From Bacteroidota bacterium (GTDB taxonomy: Bacteria > Bacteroidota > Bacteroidia > Cytophagales > Cyclobacteriaceae), in contig JAEWLI010000233.1 in assembly GCA_023393375.1 (NCBI GenBank), forward strand, positions 1 through 12,896: a DNA stretch of 12,896 nt. Reading direction: 5' to 3'. The notes beneath the pieces are model-generated. The model ran no database searches, was not told where the DNA came from, and worked only from the letters and a program-made list of their open reading frames with translations. Made by a program: the position numbers and the translations under genes. Position 1 is the stretch's first letter. Each line of letters begins with the position of its first letter. This document shows, piece after piece, positions 7,025 through 12,896 of the stretch.

Positions 7025-9259
7025 ATGAATCTTCCTGATACTTCCACTGTGAATATACACTCCCAACTGGCAGCATCATTTGTGCATCAAACAGGCAGGA
7101 ACTTATTCCTTACCGGCCGTGCGGGAACAGGTAAAACCACTTTTTTACGCCAACTCATGGACTCCACCAGAAAAAAAGCAGTGGTAGTGGCTCCCACAGG
7201 TGTAGCAGCTATCAATGCTGGAGGGGTGACCATCCATTCGTTTTTCCAATTACCATTAGGACCATATGTACCAGGCAGGATCAATACCTGGAACCAGTCT
7301 TCTAATCCGGCTTATGACCGTACATTTTTATTAAAAAATATCCGGATCAATTCGACCAAAAGAAAACTAATGGAAGAATTGGAATTATTGATAATAGATG
7401 AAATCTCCATGGTCCGGGCAGATTTATTAGATGCCGTTGATACGGTGTTGCGGTATTTTCGATATCAACCTTCTACACCCTTTGGAGGGGTACAGGTATT
7501 GATGATTGGTGACCTGTTTCAATTACCACCTGTTACCGTCAATGATGAATGGGAATTGCTTTCTAATTATTACAATAGCCCTTTCTTTTTTGATGCAAGG
7601 GTTTACAAAGAAGCAATCCCTCTCACCATCGAATTACAAACCATTTATCGTCAAAATGAACCTGAATTTATTGAATTGCTCAACCGGGTTAGAAACAATG
7701 TGGTGACTTCTGAAGATCTTTCCTGGTTGAATACATTTTATAAACATTCATTTAAACCCGGCAAGAATGATAATTATATTACGCTGACCTCTCATAATTA
7801 TCTGGCCGACCGTATCAATGACAGGGAATTAAATGCACTACCCGGGAAGAAGCACATATTTAAAGCTGAAGTGGAAGGGATCTTTAATGATAAATCATTC
7901 CCGGCTGATGAGCTACTTTGCCTGAAAGAAGGTGCTCAGGTCATGTTCATCAGGAATGATAAAGGGGATAGCCGCCGGTACTATAACGGAAAAATCGGAG
8001 TGGTAAAGGAAATTGAAGAAGAAGGCATAACCATTTCATTTCCCAATGAAGATCAGGAAATTCTTTTGGAAAGGGAAGAATGGAAAAACATCCGCTACCG
8101 GTACAATGAAGAATTAAAACAAGTGGAAGAAGAACCTCTGGGCACTTTTCAGCAGTATCCTGTGCGCTTGGCCTGGGCTGTAACCATCCATAAAAGCCAG
8201 GGGTTGACTTTCGAAAAAGCTATCATCGATGCGGGATCTTCATTTTCGGCCGGACAGGTTTATGTGGCACTCAGCCGCCTCACCAGCATGGAAGGGCTGG
8301 TGTTACGTTCTAAAATCAATCAGGATTGCATTCATTGTGATCCCCATGTGGTTCATTTCATGAGTAATTTGAAACATGAAGATGAGCTGAAAATTATTCT
8401 GAGAGATGAACAAAAAATCTTTATCCATCAATCCCTGCTCAAATGTTTTGACTTTAACCGCATGATCAGTGAATTTCAACATTTTATTGAAGATTATAAA
8501 GCTAAAAACTCACCCCAAAGCAATGATGCCATTATCAATGGCACAATATGGCTTGAAGCAACCAAGGAATTAAAAGTGATTGCCGATAAATTTTTACCGG
8601 AATTAAAAAATATTCTTAAACAGGGTGAGAACGGATACACCCGGTTGGAAGAAAGGATGAAAGCGGCCAATGATTATTTTTCAAAAAGGTTGAAAGAAGA
8701 GATTTTTGAGAAAATAGAACAGCATAGAAAATCGGTTGCTTCGAAAAGTAAAACTAAAAAATACCTGAAAGTGATCAGATCGCTGCAGATAGTAGTGAAA
8801 GATGCCGATATCCGGCTGAAAAATGCTGGTTTACTTGTAGAAGGCCTGGTTAATGGAATCGACAATCTGGAATTGGTAAATAAACTGGACCAGGAGAACC
8901 AGGGAGTCCTCGAAGTACCCGAAGTGAAACAAAAACCTGCAAAAGGGGAAACTCAGCGGATAAGTCTGGAAATGTTTAAAGAAGGTAAAAATCCAGAGGA
9001 AATAGCATTGGCCAGGGGATTAGCAAAAACCACAATTGAGGGCCACTTGGCTCAATTTATTAAAACCGGGGACCTGTCCATAAATCAAGTAGTCTCCGAG
9101 GAAAAAGTCAATAATATTCTCACTCTGATAGTGCAATCCAAAGATCAACAACTCAATCCCATAAAAGCCCAGCTTGGCGACGAATACAGCTATGGAGAGA
9201 TCAGGGCTGTGATCAATCACTGGCACTGGCTGCAAGGGCAGGAAGAAAAGATTAAATAA
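7025..9259 (+). CDS. Pif1/RecD-like SF1B DNA helicase with C-terminal helix-turn-helix
   Basis: ATP-driven 5'-to-3' DNA helicase of the Pif1 family, expected to act on stalled forks and on structured DNA such as G-quadruplexes and R-loops. Motifs in order: Walker A GRAGTGKTTF (31-40), APTGVAAINAGG (56-67), Walker B LLIIDEISMV (121-130), motif III IGDLFQLPPV (161-170), TIYRQ (206-210), AVTIHKSQGLTFEKA (385-399, motif V) and YVALSRLTSMEGLVL (413-427, motif VI). The C-terminal half (450-744) has a basic helical region and, at about 645-690, a helix-turn-helix resembling the HTH_40 domain found at the end of Bacteroidota and Firmicutes helicases (EGKNPEEIALARGLAKTTIEGHL). The length of 744 is normal for this architecture. 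ATG at 7025 is the first start after an in-frame stop at 7010-7012. It stands alone between two repeat-rich non-coding regions. Confidence 0.93.
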   Translation: MNLPDTSTVNIHSQLAASFVHQTGRNLFLTGRAGTGKTTFLRQLMDSTRKKAVVVAPTGVAAINAGGVTIHSFFQLPLGPYVPGRINTWNQSSNPAYDRTFLLKNIRINSTKRKLMEELELLIIDEISMVRADLLDAVDTVLRYFRYQPSTPFGGVQVLMIGDLFQLPPVTVNDEWELLSNYYNSPFFFDARVYKEAIPLTIELQTIYRQNEPEFIELLNRVRNNVVTSEDLSWLNTFYKHSFKPGKNDNYITLTSHNYLADRINDRELNALPGKKHIFKAEVEGIFNDKSFPADELLCLKEGAQVMFIRNDKGDSRRYYNGKIGVVKEIEEEGITISFPNEDQEILLEREEWKNIRYRYNEELKQVEEEPLGTFQQYPVRLAWAVTIHKSQGLTFEKAIIDAGSSFSAGQVYVALSRLTSMEGLVLRSKINQDCIHCDPHVVHFMSNLKHEDELKIILRDEQKIFIHQSLLKCFDFNRMISEFQHFIEDYKAKNSPQSNDAIINGTIWLEATKELKVIADKFLPELKNILKQGENGYTRLEERMKAANDYFSKRLKEEIFEKIEQHRKSVASKSKTKKYLKVIRSLQIVVKDADIRLKNAGLLVEGLVNGIDNLELVNKLDQENQGVLEVPEVKQKPAKGETQRISLEMFKEGKNPEEIALARGLAKTTIEGHLAQFIKTGDLSINQVVSEEKVNNILTLIVQSKDQQLNPIKAQLGDEYSYGEIRAVINHWHWLQGQEEKIK

Positions 9260-9676
9260 TGATATCTTTCTGAGGTAACTGACCAAATTCACTCAACGGA
9301 CTGCCCATCATGAGCTGCTAACTTCCCCTAATGGGCTGTTATCTTTCCTGAAAGAAACTGCTAACATTGTCGAACCCATTTCTAACTGTACCTAATCTAC
9401 AGCTAGCTCATTAGTACCTGCAGCTAATACACATGAATGGATGACTAACTATTCCGACTGAATTGCTGATTCCTCATAATGAAATTCTAACTCATGCAAA
9501 CAAACAGCTAATATTCCCGAACGGACTAATAAAGCAGATTTTCTATTTACTGATGGAAATCACAGCTTAATACACTTTTCCGGTTAATGTCAGAATCTTA
9601 TACATATCACTTCTTTTATTGTAAATGGTTTAAATGCCTTCATCGTTAGAACAATTAAACAAATAAACTTAAGCAT
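9260..9676. other. Non-coding region between the pif1-like gene and the small secreted-protein gene
   Basis: No supported gene is seen on either strand in these 417 bases; the unit CTAAC places TAA stops repeatedly. About 250 bases are taken up by a diverged 21-base tandem array. The remaining 150 bases before the next start are AT-rich leader sequence in which I could not assign a promoter with confidence. Confidence 0.8.
9275..9528. repeat. Diverged 21-base tandem array, helically phased
   Basis: Ten core units begin at 9318, 9339, 9361, 9382, 9403, 9424, 9445, 9466, 9487 and 9508. Spacing is 21 bases in every case except one of 22. Two weaker leading units lie at about 9275 and 9297. Units begin with CTAA (exact in 7 of 10) and have A at position 13 (9 of 10), A at position 14 (9 of 10), G or T at position 12 (9 of 10) and A at position 18 (8 of 10). 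The rough consensus is CTAACTnTTCC followed by GAATGGACTG. The two AA steps sit 10 and 11 bases apart, so AA recurs once per helical turn across the array. No unit is identical to another. Function unknown; intrinsic curvature or a nucleoid-protein binding array is my inference. Confidence 0.7.
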
Positions 9677-9985
9677 ATGAAAAAGATAATGATCATCACA
9701 GCTTTTCTATTAGCAGGACTTATTACTGAATTGAGTGCACAGCAGATCAGACCATACAACATGAGAAAAAATAATCTTTATGGTAAAACAACTGAAGCAC
9801 GGGAATATAAAGGAAATACTTTTGCCAATCGCAAGCATAACCTGTCGGGAAAAACGCAACAGCATGAGGATGTGGAAACCAAACGTCGAAATTATGCGAT
9901 GCGGAGAAACAACCTATCAGGTAATATTAGCACGACGGATCGGACAAGACCAACTGAAAGCAGGTTTCATAAGAGACGAAGATAG
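9677..9985 (+). CDS. Small secreted basic three-repeat protein, function unknown
   Basis: A 102-residue protein that I do not recognise. It starts with a clear Sec signal peptide (MKKIMIITAFLLAGLITELSA, probable cleavage near residue 21, before QQ). The mature part of about 80 residues is built of three related units: YNMRKNNLYGK (27-37), FANRKHNLSGK (49-59) and YAMRRNNLSGN (73-83), spaced 22 and 24 residues, with the pattern aromatic-x-x-R-K/R-x-N-L-x-G. It is rich in Arg, Lys and Asn, has no Cys, and ends RFHKRRR, so it must be strongly basic and periplasmic or exported. The signal peptide plus the in-frame repeats support this frame over an overlapping one. It stands alone, with the 21-base array upstream and a strong hairpin downstream. 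Confidence 0.75.
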   Translation: MKKIMIITAFLLAGLITELSAQQIRPYNMRKNNLYGKTTEAREYKGNTFANRKHNLSGKTQQHEDVETKRRNYAMRRNNLSGNISTTDRTRPTESRFHKRRR

Positions 9986-10018
9986 TTAATTTGTGTTTTT
10001 ACACATTTAAGATGTTGA

Positions 10019-10070
10019 TAATGAAAGAAACTGACTTACGTAAACTATCACAGTCGGTTTCTTTCCATTA
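10019..10070. other. Long near-perfect hairpin (18-bp stem)
   Basis: The left arm 10019-10036 pairs with the right arm 10052-10070: 18 base pairs with one T-G wobble (10032 with 10056) and one bulged C (10066). The core of the left arm is GAAAGAAACTGACT. The 15-base loop begins with TACGTA. No T-run follows on the + strand, so it is not a standard terminator on that strand. It lies 34 bases after the stop of the small secreted-protein gene. It could be a 3'-end protector, a bidirectional terminator-like structure or part of a small RNA. Confidence 0.6.
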
Positions 10071-10185
10071 GCTTGTACTTTCTTCCTAAACACCTATCGA
10101 TTAATTTTTAGCTCAGCTTTTCATTCCTTGGCCGACGCCTTTATTACAGCAGTGAATAAAACATAATCATGTACATTTTTGTCAA

Positions 10186-10225
10186 AGTTATATAACTGAT
10201 AACCTCATCGGATAAGGTAAATTTG
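10186..10225 (+). promoter_or_regulatory. Candidate promoter with overlapping palindrome for the Cys-rich protein gene
   Basis: TAAATTTG at 10218-10225 is an exact match to the Bacteroidota -7 element TAnnTTTG. It would put the transcript start about 18 bases before the ATG at 10249. No good TTTG -33 box is at the right distance. Instead a perfect 12-base palindrome, AGTTATATAACT (10186-10197), sits where the -33 box would be, 20 bases upstream. It could be an operator for a dimeric regulator. Confidence 0.45.
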
Positions 10226-10248
10226 CATCAAAATAAACTGCTAAAGAA

Positions 10249-10632
10249 ATGTTGATTAACAAGGTATCATATATCACCTTAGTGATGTTATTGTTGACAG
10301 CCACCTCAGGTTTCAGCATGTCCAGCCATTTCTGTGGGGAAGAACTTATCAAAGTATCCTTATTTGAGCAGGAAATCCATTGTTGCCAGGATTCACAGGA
10401 AACACCTGACTGTTGCTACAACGAATTATTGCATATAAACGACCAGCAGGAATATTTTTGTCCGGTATTTACCTGGCAAACAACTTCTAAGTTTGTTACA
10501 AGTTTTGAGTTCCTCATAAAACAGCCTAGTTTTGACACTGTTCATCATATTGATGCGAAACATTCTAATCCCTCTATTTCGAAAAATAAGGATAAATATA
10601 TTTATATCCTTAACCAATCTATTTTGATTTAG
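10249..10632 (+). CDS. HYC_CC_PP-family-like small secreted Cys-rich protein
   Basis: A 127-residue exported protein. The N-terminal hydrophobic stretch (residues 5-22) is a signal peptide or anchor. Right after it comes SSHFCGEELIKVSLFEQE, then HCC (44-46), DCC (54-56) and Cys71. The pattern H-[YF]-C-G followed by KVSLF and two CC pairs is that of the Bacteroidota family named HYC_CC_PP, which in my knowledge often sits beside copper or other heavy-metal genes. No function is proven; the Cys/His set suggests soft-metal binding in the periplasm. The Tyr of HYC is Phe here. It lies upstream of a regulator with its own CxxC motif, which supports a metal link. Alternative: an unrelated Cys-rich secreted protein. 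Confidence 0.75.
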   Translation: MLINKVSYITLVMLLLTATSGFSMSSHFCGEELIKVSLFEQEIHCCQDSQETPDCCYNELLHINDQQEYFCPVFTWQTTSKFVTSFEFLIKQPSFDTVHHIDAKHSNPSISKNKDKYIYILNQSILI

Positions 10633-10658
10633 CCAATCATGTTTCCTTTATAATAGCC

Positions 10659-10696
10659 CTTGCCGCATTTTGCAGCAAGTTGATATTTCTTTTTTT
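10659..10696 (+). terminator. Candidate terminator or attenuator between the Cys-rich protein gene and the next gene
   Basis: CTTGC (10659-10663) pairs with GCAAG (10675-10679). After a C-A mismatch the stem continues with GCA and TGC closing a TTT loop. A T-rich stretch (10686-10695) follows after about six bases. The T-run is further from the stem than in a canonical terminator. It would partly separate the Cys-rich gene from the two-gene unit downstream. Confidence 0.35.
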
Positions 10697-10721
10697 GGTA
10701 TTCATTATAAAATATTGAACA

Positions 10722-10994
10722 ATGATCAGAATGAGTATAATCGTTGGAACAGTGATTTCCATAATAGGTGCTACATTTTATTTAACTCATGATCAGCAGG
10801 GAATTAACATCACAGAGCAGATTCGAATCTCTACTGAAGAGACAACCTCTTTTGAGTATTTTAAAGAAAATAAGGTTTTGGATAACACCGAAATGTCCCG
10901 GAAAATTGTTTTATTGGCAACCAATGGCCCCATACCTTTCGACTTATCTGGGAAAACAAAAGAAGTAGTAATTTTTAATACTGAAGGGCTATGA
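10722..10994 (+). CDS. Hypothetical 90-residue membrane-anchored protein
   Basis: I do not recognise this protein. Residues 5-22 (SIIVGTVISIIGATFYLT) form one membrane anchor or uncleaved signal. The remaining 68 residues are soluble, mixed alpha/beta in character and contain no Cys, so it is not itself an obvious metal binder. Its stop overlaps the start of the following regulator gene by 4 bases (ATGA at 10991-10994), which argues for translational coupling and that the small frame is truly expressed. ATG at 10722 is the first start of the frame; another Met three codons later is possible. Its role may be linked to the neighbouring regulator and Cys-rich protein, but that rests on position only. 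Confidence 0.65.
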   Translation: MIRMSIIVGTVISIIGATFYLTHDQQGINITEQIRISTEETTSFEYFKENKVLDNTEMSRKIVLLATNGPIPFDLSGKTKEVVIFNTEGL

Positions 10995-11590
10995 GGACGA
11001 TAGATTTGCACATTAAAAACATGGTATGTCAAAGATGCATATGGGTTGTAAAAAAAGTACTCTTGTCATTGGGAGCTTATGTCTGTGACATAGGACTCGG
11101 ATATGCTAAAGTAGAAGTCCCAAATAACTTCTCACTTAAAAAGGTGGATGAGGAATTCAGACAATACGGCATCAGTTTGATCGACCACCACGAAAAGGTT
11201 ATTGTTGAAAAAATAAAAATAGCCATGATCAGGTATCTTTCTCTTTTGGAGGCTGATAAAATGAAGCTCAATCTTGTTGAGTTTATTGCTAAGGAAGTTG
11301 GGAAAAATGGCAATTACCTCAGTCGGATTTTTTCAAAACACTGCCATCTAACAATGGAAAATTACTTTATTATGCTAAAAATAGAAAAGGTGAAAGAATT
11401 GCTTGACGATGGAGACCTCAATCTTAGCCAGATAGCCGTGACATTAAAATACAGCAGTGTCCATTATCTTTCTAACCAGTTTAAGAAAGTGACGGGTGTC
11501 ACTGTCAGTGGATATAAAAGCAAAAATTTTTCCCGAATACCTATTGATCAGATAAAAGCAGACTATGATAAAGAAATTATATTAATTTAA
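10991..11590 (+). CDS. AraC-family regulator with HMA-like CxxC N-terminal domain
   Basis: A 199-residue transcription regulator. Residues 1-70 look like a heavy-metal-associated (HMA) ferredoxin-like fold: IKNMVCQRC with Cys13 and Cys16, the typical MxCxxC metal site. Residues about 95-178 form the AraC/XylS double helix-turn-helix, including IAKEVGKNGNYLSRIFSK (99-116), KIEKVKELL and the family-typical end LSQIAVTLKYSSVHYLSNQF (145-164) and KKVTGVTVSGYK. Similar short HMA-AraC proteins occur in Bacteroidota close to copper or other metal-export genes and mobile regions; a role as metal sensor is inferred from that and from the CxxC. An extra tail (179-199) follows the HTH. The start overlaps the previous gene by 4 bases. 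Its 3' end converges on the lipoprotein gene with only 24 bases between stops. Confidence 0.85.
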   Translation: MRTIDLHIKNMVCQRCIWVVKKVLLSLGAYVCDIGLGYAKVEVPNNFSLKKVDEEFRQYGISLIDHHEKVIVEKIKIAMIRYLSLLEADKMKLNLVEFIAKEVGKNGNYLSRIFSKHCHLTMENYFIMLKIEKVKELLDDGDLNLSQIAVTLKYSSVHYLSNQFKKVTGVTVSGYKSKNFSRIPIDQIKADYDKEIILI

Positions 11591-11614
11591 GCGGTGTACA
11601 TTTTTAAAATAGCT

Positions 11615-12625
11615 TTATTTAAATGCCAAACGCCATTTAAATATCAATTCATTATTTTTAAGTGTATTGTTTTCACGAATATAAGTTGGATTATGTTCAA
11701 GGCCAATCCTGTGTTCGTTATTAAAGATAATAGCATTACCTTCTCCTGGTTCATACAGATAGGTAATGGATTCCATTACCTGATCTTCATCCATTTTTGC
11801 AGTTTGCGCAAGCAATCCATTGGTATTATAAGTATATGCCAAATGCCCGGAATACCATGAATCATCTTCTGTAAGGTAATATATAACCTTTTCAACACGA
11901 TCATTATCGTCGTAGTTGTATACAAGTTTACTGAGATATCCCAATTCACTGGATCTGAAAAATTTCTTGATTTCGTCAATTCTATCGTTGACATAATAAA
12001 ACGTGTCTACTATTTGGGGAAGCTCATCATTATATCCATAAAAAGCAATCGAATTGACTTTCTGATGTGAATTATACTTATATTCCTGCATGATGCCATT
12101 CTGTTCAGAGGTTAACATGGATATTTGATTGTTGTTGTAGGTATAATGTTCAACATCCCCCTGATCGGCAAGATATAAAGCTGTACCAGTTACTTCTGGC
12201 CCAACACCTATTGAGACAGTAATAAGTTTATCGTCTTCAAACTCATAATTATACGTGTTCAAAAGCAAATCAAATGGCACAAGGAATTTCTCCATATAAA
12301 TATCCTGCTGTTGGTAATTAATCGTACACAAATATGTGACAGACCATATGTTTTCCCTAAAAGAATGGATCTGGTATTCAACCACTTTATTATCCTCATA
12401 AGTAAATACTGTACTATCGATGGCATTCCCATTTTTGTGAATCATTGATTTGATCCTGTATTTAGTAGAAGGGTCATCATTTTGATCATCAGGATCTGTT
12501 TCATCATCAGTTATTTCAGTCTGATCATCGTCTTCTATTTCTTTTGAAGGGTCATCGCATGAGGTAGTAACAAACAAAAAGGTACCTATGGATAGGACTA
12601 AGACAGATAATAAGAATTTGTTCAT
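11615..12625 (-). CDS. Putative lipoprotein with acidic tether and YD-like repeats
   Basis: A 336-residue envelope lipoprotein of unknown function. The signal peptide ends in VTTSC, giving lipidated Cys23 (the -3 residue is Thr, a loose lipobox). Residues 24-52 hold 16 Asp/Glu out of 29; an acidic stretch right after the Cys is a known signal for surface display of lipoproteins in Bacteroidota, so it may face outward. The body has repeated strands of the type Y-x-Y-[DN]-x-[ND], for example FTYEDNKVVEY (74-84), YTYNNNQISM (161-170), YKYNSHQKV (182-190), YNYDDNDRVEKV (236-247) and YTYNTNGLLAQ (264-274). These resemble RHS/YD repeats or the beta-rich lipoproteins annotated in this phylum. There is no toxin-like C-terminus and no catalytic motif. 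It is transcribed alone, towards the AraC-type gene. Confidence 0.85.
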   Translation of the reverse strand: MNKFLLSVLVLSIGTFLFVTTSCDDPSKEIEDDDQTEITDDETDPDDQNDDPSTKYRIKSMIHKNGNAIDSTVFTYEDNKVVEYQIHSFRENIWSVTYLCTINYQQQDIYMEKFLVPFDLLLNTYNYEFEDDKLITVSIGVGPEVTGTALYLADQGDVEHYTYNNNQISMLTSEQNGIMQEYKYNSHQKVNSIAFYGYNDELPQIVDTFYYVNDRIDEIKKFFRSSELGYLSKLVYNYDDNDRVEKVIYYLTEDDSWYSGHLAYTYNTNGLLAQTAKMDEDQVMESITYLYEPGEGNAIIFNNEHRIGLEHNPTYIRENNTLKNNELIFKWRLAFK

Positions 12626-12772
12626 AATAGTGGTGTTTAATTATTATGTAGTAAATAGAATTAATGAGTTGCTTTTGATTGACGGACAGCCTATATGTAT
12701 GTAAAAATAATCAATAATTTGTTTATTCAAAGATTTATCAGGATATATTACTGTAGCAGGATGGAGACGAAA

Positions 12773-12814
12773 AGCTCAAAGGTGAAAGGTCAAAGCTCAA
12801 AGTTGAAAGAATGA
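12773..12814. repeat. Tandem heptad tract, six units
   Basis: Six successive 7-base words without gaps: AGCTCAA, AGGTGAA, AGGTCAA, AGCTCAA, AGTTGAA and AGAATGA. It lies in the spacer between the divergently oriented lipoprotein gene and the right edge. It has the same period as the tracts at 6705-6837 and 6868-6909 but different words. Function unknown. Confidence 0.8.
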
Positions 12815-12869
12815 CCATGCCTAAAAATGGTTGATGACTATAATCTAACTTTTTAACCATTATTTGAAA

Positions 12870-12896
12870 ATGAAGCTAAATCTAGACTCGATAGAA
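12870..12896 (+). CDS. Possible start of a gene cut by the right edge
   Basis: ATG at 12870 opens a frame of nine codons reading MKLNLDSIE to the end of the window. The preceding bases (ACCATTATTTGAAA) are AT-rich like other starts here. Nine codons are too few to be sure of a gene. The sequence resembles the start of leader peptides of some Bacteroidota RiPP precursors (MKL-L-type), but this is only a loose likeness. Confidence 0.25.

Noticed and set aside
7506..7706. 66-codon frame on the plus strand inside the pif1-like gene
   Set aside because: It is in another frame of conserved helicase motifs and shows no feature of its own.
9275..9528. CRISPR array or iteron-type origin
   Set aside because: Units are 21 bases with no constant repeat and unique spacer, so it is not a CRISPR. 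Iterons are far better conserved, and no Rep gene or DnaA-box cluster is seen beside it.
9276..9528. A peptide-coding repeat (21 bases = 7 residues)
   Set aside because: TAA recurs in the array, the one 22-base unit breaks the frame, and no start codon leads an open frame through it.
9780..9989. 69-codon frame overlapping the small secreted-protein gene
   Set aside because: The overlapping frame from 9677 has a signal peptide and three matching repeats; this one has neither.
9990..10005. TGTGT/ACACA hairpin after the small secreted-protein gene as terminator
   Set aside because: A 5-bp AT-rich stem without a following T-run; too weak to list as a feature.
11591..11614. Bidirectional terminator between the convergent AraC-type and lipoprotein genes
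   Set aside because: The 24-base gap is AT-rich but contains no stem longer than a few AT pairs.
11594..11860. 88-codon frame on the plus strand opposite the end of the lipoprotein gene
   Set aside because: It is antisense to a well-supported lipoprotein gene and looks like reverse-frame hydrophobic sequence.

Overview
This window looks like a chromosomal segment of a Bacteroidota bacterium; I cannot place it to order from the sequence alone. The reasons are the AT-rich composition, genes with no usable Shine-Dalgarno sequence (two of them start with GTG), a long type 2 IleS, an LspA with a large insert and an acidic tail, a Pif1-type helicase with a C-terminal helix-turn-helix, a HYC_CC_PP-type Cys-rich small protein, an AraC-type regulator with a CxxC metal-binding-like N-terminus, and an aspartate-rich lipoprotein.

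Left block (1-6097, + strand): the 3' part of an RND/MMPL-family exporter whose start lies outside the window, then ileS, then lspA. Gaps are only 32-33 bases, so this is probably one transcription unit of housekeeping and envelope genes. A modest hairpin plus T-run follows lspA. The IleS active-site signature reads GIHH instead of HIGH, a swap reported for mupirocin-hyper-resistant IleS2 enzymes.

Middle block (6098-9676): a 0.9-kb non-coding region, the pif1-like helicase gene, then a 0.4-kb non-coding region. Both gaps hold structured repeats. The first has an inverted pair of GC-rich palindromic units (REPIN-like) and long tracts with a 7-base period. The second has about ten diverged copies of a 21-base unit whose AA steps recur every 10-11 bases, i.e. 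in phase with the DNA helix. A further 7-base-period tract lies at 12773-12814. I see these periodic intergenic tracts as the most unusual signal in the window.

Right block (9677-12896): a tiny secreted basic protein made of three repeats; a near-perfect 18-bp hairpin; a small putative metal-response cluster (Cys-rich secreted protein, an unknown 90-residue membrane-anchored protein, and a regulator joining an HMA-like CxxC segment to an AraC DNA-binding domain, the last two overlapping by 4 bases); a convergent lipoprotein gene with YD-like repeats; and the possible first nine codons of another gene at the right edge.

I saw no tRNA, rRNA, CRISPR array, transposase or phage gene.
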